Positions 17,101 through 30,544 of a stretch of 64,000 nucleotides of DNA are shown one piece after another. Origin of the DNA: Brienomyrus brachyistius (Eukaryota > Chordata > Actinopteri > Osteoglossiformes > Mormyridae); the NCBI RefSeq assembly GCF_023856365.1, contig NC_064542.1:21547838-21611837 (forward strand), in the 5' to 3' direction. Position 1 is the stretch's first letter. The number at the start of each line of letters is the position of its first letter. A program made the translations under genes and the position numbers. The notes beneath the pieces were generated by a model. It was not told the DNA's origin, made no database searches, and saw only the letters and a list, made by a program, of their open reading frames with translations.

Positions 17101-19320
17101 GGAGCATCCGGGTTGTCACGGAAATTTCCAGGGAGATGGAGAGTGTCTGAGCACACGTAGGCCTCGCTCCTGGACAGATTTACAAAGCAGTAAGTATGCC
17201 GCAGCCATTGATCACGGGGGGCCTGGCAGGTAAGTCCGACAACACTACAGTCAAGGTGGGGGGGCGGGGGTTCGTTCTAGAAAACTAGCCATTGATCACC
17301 TGACAGACTACAACTCAAACACAGCCACTGCCTGGGTAACAGCCCTCTGGTGCCGCCTCTTCCACGGGGCCGACGGCCCCCCCCCGCCATCTGTACTGTC
17401 CTCACGTGAACACTGACAGATAGCCCGGTCTTCACCTGAAGCCACTGGCTGACTTCCATCCCTGGAGAAGTCACCTCCGAGGTCACGGATCACAAATAAG
17501 CAGGGCTGCCGATCACTTTCCTCTTGTTGACAGCTTTCGTCCAGCCCTGCAGGTCATGAAGATGTGTTAGCGAGCTGGAACGTGCAAATGAATATAATTA
17601 TGATCTGATATCATTCACCATCTACAGGTTTGGACCTGAGTAACAAATGGTTAAAACACATAGATCTTCCTTTAGATATCTTTGTGACTATTTTCACTGA
17701 TCATTTTTTTTTTTTTTGCATATTCGAAAAATAATCATTGATCATAATTGATCATAATTGCATATTCGAATAATTCTTCAGACCCAACGCAAAAAATACG
17801 GAGAAATGCATTTCATCGGCCTCCCTACAAAATGTACATTGTCTCCACACTGACTGCTTCCTGCCAGTGAATCCATCAGCATGTGTCCTCTGCAAGGCCA
17901 ATGTTATCTCTCTGCATTACCAGACAAAAGAAGGGGGAGAGCCTTGTGAATGGAGCACAGATAGATTCATCCAAGACAAGAAGGCCTCGTATTGTGCTGA
18001 AGGAGCCACCATCCGGATTTATGCAAGGCTACAGGGCAAAGTGACTCCTTTATTGGCTCTGAAGCCCATTTATAGGGGAAGAAACTAGATTTATTTTCTC
18101 CTGCCTCTCAGCCTCTAAGGCTTCTCTGCCGCTTATTATTCTATAGTTCGTTAATAAATTCTGTTATTGAACTGAGTTAAATAGCTCTCAGCCTATCCAA
18201 TACAGCTGGATTTATTGTATTCAAGAAATAAATGCATTTATATGCACCATTATTCAGATTATATAAAAATTCATTTAATGTTGATTTCAGCAGGGCAGAA
18301 AGTAGTACAGTGTTAGGAAACATAAAGGTCCCATGTGTGGACTTTTCTTGTACCCTTGAGGATGGTAATTCATTTGAAAAGCCTAACTATATCCTGTTGT
18401 ATTAATAGAAACAGTGCAGAAATTTGAATATATACAAGACTGCTCAGCCCAACCATGGTGTCTTCTGCTCGCTGGGATAAGCTGCAGGCTTCCTGCAACC
18501 AGAGGTGGATAGTTAAAAAAATACAGACCTTTTTTCAAATTTTTTTTTAACCAACCACCTGTGTATTTTGTGACTGCGATTCTTTATGGTTGGTTGGTTG
18601 GTTGAAACTGTTTGGTTGAAACTAAATCTTGGCCTGGATTTTTTGGACCTGAACTGTCCACCTCTTCCCTGCAGCCTCACAGCGGACAAGCCTTGTGGAA
18701 AATTGATTGATGTATTCAAGACTGTTAACAACCAAGATAAATAAACGAAAGCACTAACGTTTTTGGACGCTAGTGTTTTCTCTGTGTGGATGATTGTTAT
18801 TGTTACAAGAGACGAGGTGGCTGTGTGCCGAGAGATCAGGTGAATGACCTTCAGCAGTCCAGGTGCTATCAGCAAACATCTCTCAGTCACAGCTGCCCTG
18901 AGTCATCATCTGACAAGCAGAGCTGGATCAGAGGTTAATGATGAATGGGATAACCCTGCTCAATCCTGGGGTTCAATGGTCAGTGCGTGAGGAAAAGGAG
19001 AATCACAGCTGACACACGTGTTTGTCATTAACATTCTCTGTCAATTGAATCCAATAGCAATCAAATTGGAGGCAGCCAGCAAATTTACCAAATTGCAGCC
19101 TTGTCTAACTCAAGAACCCCATGACATGCATTCAATGTTGGGTCATTTTCACTGAATAAATGTTGCTGTTTATTCCCTGTAATGATCCTGGCCTCACCTG
19201 TGAGAGTCGACACAGGAAATCCATAAAGACAGCCCTGTCAATCAAAGGGTCTGTAAATGGTGCTCCCCTCAGCAGTCATGGATGCACTAACACCTGTGAC
19301 CTGCACGATTCAGTGCTGCT

Positions 19321-19342
19321 CCCCCCCCCCCCCCCCCCCCCC
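19321..19342. repeat. poly(C) tract
   Basis: An uninterrupted run of 22 C residues. Its length may be unreliable in an assembly. Confidence 0.95.
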
Positions 19343-22300
19343 ACACCGACACTAAAACCCTCATCTCAGAATAAAAATTGCTGGGCAAATAAACGCCACC
19401 CACGTTTTGTGAGGGACAGAGAAAACAAGGGCATGTTTAAGCCTCAGTCAGTGCTCTCCAGGCCGTCTGAACAAAGTCAAAGGAAACGACATAAAAAGCG
19501 GGAGGTATTATAAAAATCTACGAAGTATTTCCTAGGGCAGAACTTTGCTTGCCCTTTACGGGGCACAAGCAGGGCCCTAGATGGTGAGAAATGGGCATTC
19601 TACTCCCTTTATAGGCCACTCCATGCTTGGGGTAGAATGACCACAGAGTACTCCTGGGCCCCATAAAAACCTTATTTCCAGTGCCCACTATTCCCCCACG
19701 CCCCCACCCCGATACTGCAGCATGATCATGTGATTTACTCACTCTGGAGATGCAGGCAATGTGTCCCTGTGTGACCTCGACGACTGCTGCGACCCCCGCG
19801 CCCCACCCCAGTGAGGCACCACTGATGTCCGTTGCATCCTCCTTCTGCTGAAGTGAGGCTCTGCGTAACCCCACCCTTCTTCCTCACGGCGGGTGGCCCA
19901 TGCTGTGGACGCCATGCATGGGGCCTCACACGGATATTGCGTCTTTGAGTCCTTGTGTGGCGGTAATAGGGAAATCGATGCTGACATGGAGACATTTTTT
20001 AAAAATCAGGTTGGAAACCTCCATTCCCAAAATTGACTCGTAGAATTTTCAGTTAACACTGCAATTTCATAAATTTAATTTATGTCACATTAAATTATAT
20101 CATTTGCTTTTTAAACATATCGGCATAAAATGTTCCAACCAATTTAAACACTGAGGCTTTCACGTGGATCCTTAGCTCTGCATTATCAGGGTGCCGTGAC
20201 TCCATGGACAGTGATTTAGACATAAACATTCAGGGCTTCAGCCTATTTGTTGAGCTTCAGCGATGTCTGACAGGAGGACTCCTGCCTGTCATTGTTGGGG
20301 GGGTCTTCTGCTGCTGTGAGATGAGCCTGGTGACTCACAATTATAAAAGTGCCACACAGGAAAGAGGAGGAAAGTCCTGGCTGTGATTCTGTCAGGCTAG
20401 CTAGTCGAAACTACTTTGCATTCCAAGGAAGCAATAGCCTCCATTCAGACAGATTGGGGCTACAGTAGTGTCACTGGCCTCATGCTGAGTTTACTGCCAG
20501 GGCTAGACGCTGTTTTGCCTTGTTGAATCTGACATCAGAATAGCACGGGAGCAAGATAGTCCAGAGGTTTTCCATCACATGACTTATGTTTCGATTCTTC
20601 ACCCTCTACTTTCACTTCAACTTGCCTAAATACAAGTGGAAATGTATAGATACTTTCCTTCTTTAATGTTTTAGGAAAAATCTGATTCATGCATTATTTA
20701 ACAGCATCTTTTCTCATTTGAATGTTCTGTCTTCAATCTGCTCATTCCTTAAAAAACCCACATAAACAATCTGTGCCACTGCTTGTAAAATCAGGCTTTA
20801 GTCCTCCAGGTCTGTCATGTCAGTAACATAAAAAAGGTGAACTGAATGGAAATGCATCATGTGTGCTGTATAGAGTTAGTATAGTTTGACTTCATTACCA
20901 TAAAATGCGTGCATAAAAATGATTTTTTTTCCCAACCACTAAAACCATTCAGTCATACAATACTTGCACAAAACATAAAAGATGTTATGAGAAATGTCAT
21001 GAGGGAAAGTTCTGGTCTTCCAGTTCAGTTAAGTCCATGTTCTAGCCTAATGCATAATATAGAGTTAGCCTTGGTGTAACGGACATCACTGCTTGCACTG
21101 GTAAAATGTAAACAAATGCAGTTCTGTTTATATGACTTGGAATGTGGCAGGATCAACAACCCATTTACATCACTGCCTCCGCGCTACCCGGGTGCAAAAA
21201 TGGTCTGATGTGGTATGAAAAATGTTGTCCATGAGCAAGCATTAATCAGAGAGTTTACCACAGAGGAACTGCAAAAAAAGATATGAAAACAAGAACATTT
21301 TTGAGTGACATTTTGGAGCGACATTTTCTAACGATGCAAACGCTCCACCAGCTCATGTGTAAATAACAATATCCAATGTTACTGTTGACTCTGAGCTGAA
21401 TAAAATAGGACGCGTCATTTTATTATTGCTTAATCAATGTTCCAATATTTATAAAATGACATTGCTGTTATTAGCTTCCACTGCAGAAATACCATAATAG
21501 TGTTTGAAAATAGCCACCCTTTGAGATTCTCACGTTAGCTAGCTCGACTGAATACTGTTTTCAGTTGCCTAGCAACCTTTTCTCATTTTCCCTGCTCAAG
21601 CAATATATACATTTGGTTTTATATATCAAATCTACACTGCATTTTTTGGAAGAAAATTTGTTCTTAAGGCTTTTTAAAAATTGCATATGACAATAAGAAC
21701 TATGCCTACATTTTTCGACTGGTAGCCCTGTCCATGTTGTGCTTAATGACAATGATTTCCAAATGGGAAGGACCGATTTCTGTGGGCTATTGCTTTATCA
21801 AAAACTCGGTGGTTTCCTTAGGGTATGAGAAACTGTGTTCAGATGCCCAAGAAGGATTTCAGTCAAGATCTTTATTATTGTCCAGTTAACCATCAGTAAC
21901 TTGACCTCTGCATCTCTGCTCTGGTGCAGTTCGCTGACAGAATCGTCAGGCTCTGCAATATTTCACAGCTTCAGCAGATTGCATGACCTCTGTACATCTG
22001 CAGCTAATTTGGTGGGCATTCCTGCAGTCAGTGATATGTAATTATCACGTTGACTATCTGTGCCGGCAATGAGGCTGTGTGCCTCTTGTGTTGGGGGTTA
22101 GAGGGGTGAAAGAGACAACTCTCGGAAAAATGCAGACAGACCCTAAGAAGAAACTTAACCTCAATTATATGCTCTGGGTGAGAGACAGTGCAGAATACTG
22201 ATTTGACGTTATGCCATGCAGTAGTCTCTGCGACAGCCAATACCATACTGAAAGATCAGCAGTGGACTGACTGTGGATTTGGTTCAAGACAGCAGTTTCC

Positions 22301-22755
22301 AGACAGATCTGCAGACAAAATATAGGGCAACAAAGACTATACTCAATCACCAGCTGAAAGTATAGTATACAGGTCATCAGTGAATATACGACTGGACACA
22401 ATAATTCAAAAAGGTGGCTATCTGTTGAGCTAGATGTTTATTATATTTTTTTCATACAGCAGACCTTACATATCTCTTGTGATCTGTACTTGAATTCACC
22501 CCAGGTTGGATTGTTTTCATATGGGTTTTTACAAAACAAAGGATCGTTCTACGTTTTAAGGAGTAAATGAACCTGACATTCTACGTTGTCAACAGGAAAA
22601 CATTAATAATGCAATTAGGAAAGGGTTTTGGGCTAATAACCACTTTTTAGACTTTTAATTGTATCTATCACCAAGGATGTGAAAATCATTCTGAACGGAT
22701 GGTTTCAATTTCAAACCAAAATATAATTAAACATGGCTTTGAAACAGTATCCTTT

Positions 22756-22772
22756 GGGGGGGGGGGGGGGGG
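22756..22772. repeat. poly(G) tract
   Basis: An uninterrupted run of 17 G residues in AT-rich intergenic DNA. Confidence 0.95.
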
Positions 22773-24454
22773 AGATTAAAACCTGCTGAAGGTGTAAAAG
22801 CAACAGTAAGAAAAGGAGCTACCACTGTACCCACATTCAAATGGTAAATTAATGAGGCTACTGCATTAATAATTTACATCACTATTTTGTATATACATTT
22901 TTGTGTGCACCCCACCCCCCCACCCAAGATTAGGGTCTTTCTTTTTTCTCTAGAGGAGTAAGCGTAGCAAAAATTCCGTCTAGTAAGCCAATGTTCCTTT
23001 ATCCGACAGTACATGAACTGAATTTATTCGATATGACAGTGAAAATACATGACATTGCCAAGTTGTACGTTACACACATTTATAGCTCTGTTTACACTCA
23101 AAATAGATCTTGGCGATCCGATCACGAGTATATGGCAAGCCGTTTTAAATCTGAAATATAATTGTGAATTTCTGAAATTTAAAGCCCAATAGATATGAAT
23201 GGCAAAAGTGACGTAATTTCTCCTAGGAAGAATGACGATGTGGATATCTGAAATGCTCTTTTTGACTAGTAAGTATGCAATTTTGACTTGGAGAAAAGCT
23301 ATTGTAAATATCTAAAATGTAATTACGGATAGGAGTGTGACTTGATTAAATGTTAAAACGACTTTCCATAACCACCTCGGCAAACGGTTCGAATGACTGG
23401 ACCACAATGCATCTTGGTGGGCATTTACACTTGTGTTTAGCGCTGTTCACTTTCAATCCGATCGCACAAGACGCATTTTAAAACCAAATTTAAACAGGGC
23501 CCAAGACTGTGTCATGCACATAGTTTCACAGTGAACAATAGGGTGATTTTTACATTGTTTTATATGAATTGGTTGTCATTTTACACAACAGTGTGAGCAC
23601 TCCTGTCTAATCTGAAGAAGTGCATGCTTTAAAAAACACCAGTAAAAAGTTGCTTCTCAAAGAGTGGCTGAGTTCAGGGGCACATTGGTCAGTTTGGATG
23701 AAAGGGTTTTTTTTTTCAGGATTATCACAGCCTAGCCAATATGTGCTGGCAGCAGTGTGTTTATCGCCATCGATTAATTTCTTCCTTGAGATCACAGTAC
23801 AATGTTTTTTAACCCACAAGGAAGGGAGATGCTGCACTTTACAGAAGCTGTAATTATGGAACGTTTTAACCAGATTTGGATCCAAGATATTTATTTCCAA
23901 GATCCAAAACTCAAATCCAATAGGCAGAATTAGTGATTAAAAAGTAATCCAAAAATTGTTTGTCTCACACGCAGAACGAAAGTTATCTATGATGAATCAG
24001 ACTAATGCTCCGTTTGCTTGGGTGATGAGAAAGAAGACTTTGCAGCTACGGAAAAATCACGGGGTTTTAAATATCCACACAGTCAATGAGCCAGAGCTGA
24101 AAACAATATTCTGATTAGTATTCTGCAGAGGGGGGTACTGATGACTTCTTGTAGACCAAACCGAAGCACATGAGGGTATGATAGGTCCTCAATGTCATGC
24201 TAGGTCCCTTGACACAGGTAATGTAACTGCTCAAGCAAAAGTTGATTGTCATATGTACTGACAATGATATACACACATGCCTCCTGCACACCACATTAAC
24301 AAAGGATAACAATGAGAGCTGCGTCAGACAATAATGACCGCACTAACAGTAACGCAAACCATACATAACATGCAATAACGTTAAAAATGCATCCTAAGAA
24401 CAGATGGCAAATGGGAGCGGTGATGATAAATTCAATGTGCAAGTGATCAGCAGT

Positions 24455-25200
24455 TAATTCTGCAATGTTCTCCTAATTAGCAGCTGTTGATTAACCTTGT
24501 GACTTGCTGCAGGGAACGTTCTCAACCTTTTTGGGTCACGTGCCGGTGTTTTTGTGCCATCTGCCAGACGGAAGAGGGTGTTGTCAGTATTTTTGAGGCG
24601 GCCAGTAGTGAAAATATCCAGAAATGAAGGCAGATATATTTTGGAGATGATGTGAAAAGTTTTCACCAATCTGCCTGGTGCTCTACAGTGCTCAGTTGAG
24701 CAGCTGAAAAGTGACATTTTAGTGCATCCATAGAAGTTGGTGAGGGCTGTTGGTGAAATCTGGACTTTCTTCAGGTGTCAGTAGAAGCATAGATGATGGT
24801 GGGTGTCCTTAATTTCTGCGGATGTATATTGATCACATGAGGTTGTCTGTGATGGTGACTCATCGGAGCTTGAACCTGCTGATCCCTTTCACGGCCTCCT
24901 TGCCAGTGGTCTACCTCCTGCTTCCCGAAATTAATGATCCATCTCCTTGGTGTTGCTGATATTAAGCAACTTAACCTCCTCCTTGTAGTTTGACTTTATG
25001 TTTGTGATCAGACCCAGAAATGTTGTAAAATTTGTTGAAGTCGTGTAGCTGCACAATCACATGTGAACACGGAGTCCAGCATGTATTGCTTCATGTGGTG
25101 ACTATGTTGACAATCAGAGTGGAGGAGGTTATATTTTCCACCTCCCTCTACTATGGTTTGCCAGTGAGAAAGCAACACACTACATCTACAACTTGTGATT
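24455..25200 (-). pseudogene. L2/Rex-type LINE reverse transcriptase fossil
   Basis: On the minus strand the order of words matches the 3' part of a fish L2/Rex/CR1-like ORF2. A segment corresponding to gtgttcacatgtgattgtgc is followed by tacaaggaggaggtta, then aacaccaaggagatgg and ttcgggaagcagg. Further 3' come ctcttccgtctggcagatgg and a tail-like NQQLL segment. Frameshifts and stops break it throughout and no intact YADD-type motif was seen. It is a long-dead retrotransposon copy, 5'-truncated. Confidence 0.65.
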
Positions 25201-25233
25201 TTACATATTTATAGTAAAGTGATTTTTTTTATA

Positions 25234-25293
25234 TGTATCCCATAGTTTGTGCTTTATATATATATATATATAAAGCACAAACTATGGGATACA
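25234..25293. repeat. perfect 60-bp palindrome
   Basis: The left arm begins tgtatcccatagtttgtgct and runs into (ta)n. The right arm is its exact reverse complement, with the centre between 25263 and 25264. No mismatch occurs over 30 bp per arm. A transcript would fold into a strong hairpin with an AU-rich tip. It may be a tiny foldback element or a replication-generated inversion. Confidence 0.9.
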
Positions 25294-26153
25294 CACAATT
25301 TAAATTGTACCCTAAGTGGTGTCCTGTGCCTGACATGTAACTGATGGGGTACAGCCCCTGCGTAGTTTTGGGAACTTGACAAGGGTACTCTTGAGACTGC
25401 CACTGATGTGGATATTTCCTGCCCTTGTGGACTGCATAACCAATTGAGTCAAAGAGGACAGACTGCATAAACAAACTGTTTTGGGGGCATGGGTTCATCT
25501 AAGCAGGGACTCTGGGACAAGCACAACCAATGCTCCAGTGCTCATACTTTTGACCCCTGGGACAACTGTAGAATTATCTGGGCTACATGTTCTACTCCAA
25601 AGTCACAGATGCTCTTGTGGTCACAGAGTAACTTTGGTTTGATTGTTTGCTTCTTGTTAGTTGTCCTGGTAACATCCGACCGCTGGTGACTGCATTTTTT
25701 CTTCACCAGGCATTGGCTACATCGTAGATATAGGAACTCTCGGCAGTTTTTTTGTTTGTTCGTTTCATTGCTACCTTTTTATGTATTAGTATGGAAAGGA
25801 TAGATCCAATTAGATGACACTTATCAAAATTCCAAATATGTTTCTTGATCACATCCAACTGTGTATTTATTTACTACTGGGATTTTTTTCTTGTAAACTG
25901 CAGCAAAGCAAAGTGCTTGATGCCTCATACTTTTATTGTGCTCCTTCTCGCACGTTTCTGAACTTGTATGAAAAGGAACTTAGAAACAAGAGCAACCCTG
26001 TAGCTATAAAGGTACTTAGAGTTTGGTAATATTCTTTTGCAAAGACCTGCAATCCCTTGGATTCTTTATTTTTTACTTTAGCTAATACATAGAGCTAAGC
26101 GTGAATCATTGACCAATTTTCAGTTTATTTGTTTCAAGTCATTGTAGCAATAT
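25294..26153. other. intergenic, no gene seen
   Basis: Sequence after the palindrome contains short open frames only. I recognise no family. Confidence 0.5.
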
Positions 26154-26166
26154 TCCATAAATATCA

Positions 26167-26503
26167 TCCATTGATCCATCCTGGGTCGTGGGGGGTCCGG
26201 AGCCTATCCCGGAAGCAATGGGCACGAGGCAGGGAACAACCCAGGACAGGGGGCCAGCCCATCGCAGGGCACACTCACACACCATTCACTCTCACACGCA
26301 CACCTACGGGCAATTTAGCAACTCCAATTAGCCTCAGCATGTTTTTGGACTGTGGGGGGAAACCGGAGTACCCGGAGGAAACCCCACGACGACATGGGGA
26401 GAACATGCAAATTCCGCACACATGTGACCCAGGCGGAGACTCGAACCCGGGTCCCAGAGGTGTGAGGCAACAGTGCTAACCACTGCACCAACATGCCACC
26501 TCC
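26167..26503 (-). mobile_element. V-SINE (DANA-like), full length
   Basis: On the minus strand it has a tRNA-derived head with an internal promoter (ggttagcactgttgcctcac, then cgggttcgagtctccgcct). The conserved central domain (gcatgttctccccatgtcgt, tccggtttccccccacagtc) and a tail ending ggataggctccggac follow. It is flanked by the 13-bp direct repeat tccataaatatca (26154-26166 and 26504-26516). The tail lacks the aagcggtttgg segment of other copies. Confidence 0.92.
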
Positions 26504-26516
26504 TCCATAAATATCA

Positions 26517-28390
26517 ATGCTATTGAATTTGTTTGATAGTTTTAATCATCTTATTAAATCTTATTTTCTGCACTGTATCGATGGGGGCCACATCCTTTGC
26601 TATGTGTTAGGTATCCATGGTCGTAATCTCTTTCCACTTAGCACTGTCCCTTTTGTAACGAACACCTTGTGAGAATGAAGATGTTAATGCTCCTTGCTTT
26701 GGGCAACGCGGACTTTCATGAATTCTTTGTACTGAAAATCATACTGGTTTCTGACATGATGGAATAAATTTTTAATACTGCTAGCTTCAGTTTTTCCGGC
26801 ATACATGACCGTGCTTTGCTGCTCACCTGACCTTTCGAAGCCAAACCATCTCCTCACAATGGATCCGGTGCTGCCCCCTTACTCATTAATTCTTTGCTTG
26901 TGTTCTCCAGCTCCACACTGACTCGATCAATCCTCTCGTCGGTTTGCACCATTATCAACAATGAGTACAAGTGAGGGGTAAAACATGAAACATGTTTAAT
27001 TTAACAGCTGATCCCTTATTTTTTTTCATAGTACCTCCTTTGAAGTACATTGAAATGTCTGGGAATTAATTTGCATTTTTTAAGAATGGCTGTAAAGACC
27101 TTATTCTTTGCTTATTTGCATATGCAGAGGGTGCTGAATACCTTGATCCAGTGACTACATTATAAACCATGACTCCACAGAGGCAAGAAGGGATTGTAAA
27201 ACTATTAAAGCCAGATCTTTACAGTACTCACAAATACAGTCACATGGGCTTCGTTGTGGAGTGTGTGCAGAAGAAACAGATACATTTATATTAGAATTTG
27301 TGTGGCAGAATTCTGTTAACAGCTCAATTAAATTTACCGGCCTTAATGGTTCAGCTGAGATTTAGGATGCTGACTTACCCAAATATGTTATTAGTTATAG
27401 ATACCAAACACCACATTTTCACCCAGGATTGTATCAGGATCCTTGTGAGATTTCGAAGGGAAGGACATTTTCTCTCATAACAGGGTTGAAGTCCTGGCAC
27501 GCTTGGATCTGTGGGATGTAAAAAGCTGGCCACTCTTGTCCACTGCTGATTTTTGGCAGTGATTAGAGACTCGCCTCTCTATTTGGCACCTGGATTTTTA
27601 ATGTAATGGTTATAATTCTTCATAGGAATTTACAGTGTAATTTCATGTATCAGCATATTGGTACATTACCTTGCAGTTAACTTTTTGTGACAGTGTCAGC
27701 TTTGTGTTAATACACTTTCAGTATACAGGTGGCATTTATCTCTGGAATATCATCCACATACTTTCTGTACCAGGTAGTATCTTTGCATTTTTTCTTAGGT
27801 CTGGGATTTCTGTAGGTTGCTGTGTAAAAGAGCTTCATGCAAGTAGATGAATATAAATATAATGGTAAAATGTTTAGGTCCAAATCCCTGTAGAAACTGT
27901 TGTAACCCTCAGTAAGGGACATAAATCACAGTGAAAACTGATGTTGTGAATCTTGCTATTATTAAAAAATTCTGCTAAGCAACAAAAATATAATAGTGGA
28001 TTTTTTTGCGACCATTTCCTAATGTTTCTTCAAGCTTCTCCTTCAGCTTCTGTTGGGGAAGTTTGACCTAATCCATGTTTGGCAGCATGCAGCTGCCAAG
28101 AGAAGTCCCAGGAACACCTGCTGTGCTTCTCCGTCCAACACGTATGTATCAGCTGTGTAATATGTGCTGGGGAATGACTGCTTCCTTTTCATTAGACGGG
28201 TGACTTTGTCCTCCTCTCCCTGTCTTCTCTTTTCTTTGGGTTTGGCAAAATTTTTTTAATACTGTACATTCTTCCAGGTATTGTAAAAAAAATGAAATGA
28301 TACTTTCTATAGGTTATTTTTATGATTAACTGAGTAATCAGATAAAATAAGTATTCTCCTTAAGTGTGAAAATAAGTGAAAGAACGCTAA
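26517..28390. other. intergenic, no gene seen
   Basis: AT-rich DNA with short, unrelated open frames on both strands and no recognised repeat family. Confidence 0.5.
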
Positions 28391-29921
28391 CCAGGGGACG
28401 GTTGCACAAAACACCTTAAGTTTTCTCTTTATGTTTAAATTGCGCCTTAGTAGAGGGATTTATTTAAGGTTGTTGCAAAGTATTCCTTAAAAGGTTTCCT
28501 TAGTTAAGTATAAATCTTAATGGATTTACTGCAGGGCAGCATGGTGATGCAGTGGTTAGCACTGTTGCCTCACACCTCTGGGACACGGGTTCGAGTCTCC
28601 GCCTGGGTCACATGTGTGTGGAGTTTGCATGTTCTCCCCATGTCGTAGTGGGGTTTCCTCCGGGTACTCCGGTTTCCCCCCACAGTCCAAAAACATGCTG
28701 AGGCTAATTGGAGTTCCTAAATTGCCCATAGGTGTGCATGTGTGAGTGAATGGTGTGTGAGTGTGCCCTGCGATGGGCTGGCCCCCCATCCTGGGTTGTT
28801 CCCTGCCTCGTGCCCCTTGCTTCCGGGATAGGCTCCGGACCCCCCGCGACCCAGTAGGATAAGCGGTTTGGAAAATGGGTGGATGGATGGATGGATTTAC
28901 TGCAATGAAAAACATTTTATGGCAGTAAAACTGTAGTTTCCATGGAGACTTGCTTGTCCTCGCGCCTGCTCGTTATACCAGTTATCGCCTCCAGTGTTAA
29001 TTTCATTGACAGAAATGTCGACGAGAACATAGTCTGTTTATTTGCGTGACGATAATTAAAACAAAAACGTGATCTAAATATGCGTTTAATGACAGTGATG
29101 AAATGAAACGTATTATTCGTCTGTGAAATATAAATAACATTTAAAAAGCCAGATTTTGTCCCCACTGCATCATTATCCAGTGAAAATGTGGATTGTTCCC
29201 CCTGGTGTATTGTGTGCACTATGAGTAGGTACTTAACGCTCGACTAAGCACTACTGAGTGGGGTATATGGCAATAAACTTTGGTGAAAGGTTGACGACAA
29301 GCACCGGCGCTAACTTATAATGGTACTGGGGAAAGAGAAGTAGTCGAGAAAAAATTGAACAAGTAGAATTATTGTTGTATCTCAGTTATGCTGAATGCAT
29401 TTTTGCACGAGTCTCCATATTTCTGCATCGGAAAATTCGTTCCATAAACAACGTACTTTTGTCTAATATTGCCGGCGTCGAGGGTAAAACTTGCCAGCGC
29501 TTATTAGGGGGTTATTGTTACATTGTTTTTTTATTCTGATATTCATTGTTTTTTAATAGATTTAATAATGAATTGTCACGAGCCATATAAATAAAACCAT
29601 AAATTGATTTATTTATTTTTTTTACGTTCGTCAGGTAAAATGAATTGATCATTAGTCGTATTCACTGGTTACTGCCAGTCGCAGGACACTCCTCTGAGGA
29701 TGCGTTCATTTTGTTCATTTATCGCCATGTTGCGGTTAAGATACAGTCAGAAATACCTTACGTTTCTTTCCTTTCTTTGATTAAGGTCTTTTGTGTAACT
29801 GTTAAGGGAACTTTGAGGCATTCCTTAAGCATGAGACTGAGGTAAGGGGAAAAACGTAAATACTTAAGTGAACATTTTAAGGAAACCTTAACTTAAGGTG
29901 TTTTGTGCAGCTGGCCCCAGG
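28391..29921. mobile_element. 1.5-kb terminal-inverted-repeat element interrupted by a V-SINE
   Basis: The left end holds tgcacaaaacaccttaagtt (28404-28423 region), and its exact 20-base reverse complement lies at the right end (aacttaaggtgttttgtgca, near 29890-29909). Both are preceded on the outer side by a similar ccaggggac / cctggggcc word. Inside, a V-SINE is inserted at 28534-28890. The other 1.1 kb has no recognisable transposase, so it is a non-autonomous DNA transposon of unassigned superfamily. No clear target-site duplication was found. Confidence 0.75.
28534..28890 (+). mobile_element. V-SINE (DANA-like), full length with 14-bp duplication
   Basis: It starts gggcagcatggtgatgcagt, with A-box-like gtggttagcactg and B-box-like gggttcgagtctc. 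The conserved centre gtttcctccgggtactccgg and tail gtaggataagcggtttggaa plus (ggat)n follow. The direct repeat atggatttactgca occurs at 28520-28533 and 28891-28904; the right copy partly merges with the ggat tail. Confidence 0.94.
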
Positions 29922-30544
29922 TCTTTGAATAAACAAATAGTGGTTTTCATGTAATGAAAACCAACGTTTAATTGCAGAATCAAATGAATGAATGAAAAAA
30001 AAATGAACAATGTCTTTGCATATCAACTTTTCAAAGAAATAAATGTGCAAATTTGACAGACATTGTGAAACTGCAGGCTGACTACAGGTCAGATGTTAAT
30101 ATGTCTTTACTGAAGCTTATTATATTTAATGATCAATAGTCTTCTGAGATCACTTGAGGCATTAGAGGAGGTAAAAAATATCCTTGGGACAGACCACCAA
30201 CAAACACTGTCATGTTTTATATTGATGCATAATTTTAGCACCAACATGTAAACAAAATTATTCATTAATATACTTCAGCCTCCTTTAGTGTTTCTTGTGT
30301 AACTGTGGGCCCCACTAGGTCTTTAAAGGACCACTTAATTTGAATGAAGAAAAGTAAGTGTATCCGCATGTTCAGGACTTAAGCTTGCCCTGTACTTTGG
30401 TGCAGTGTTCCCTGCTGCAGAGAACAGAACATTGTGATGGTGTAGGCCTAGATGTAGCTGGAACCCACGGAAATGTCTTCAGAAATGCGTTTTGCCAGCT
30501 TGGTCTGTGCTGGAAACTGATTTATTCCTTTCGCACCACAACAA

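Larger units (their letters stand above)
11607..24454. other. intergenic spacer, no host gene recognised
   Basis: Only short open frames occur here, with no recognisable domains, conserved splice pattern or family match. It contains the repeats listed separately at 13540-13720, 13988-14110, 19321-19342 and 22756-22772. The 15-bp tandem ggcactgcacttcta is repeated about 2.5 times near 16672-16698. The rest is unannotated AT-rich sequence. Confidence 0.6.

Noticed and set aside
26129..26479. 116-codon open frame, repeated in similar form at 28556-28915
   Set aside because: Both are translations of the same V-SINE sequence, not a protein family.
28556..28630. Genuine tRNA gene
   Set aside because: The A-box and B-box words belong to the tRNA-derived head of the V-SINE and there is no complete cloverleaf.
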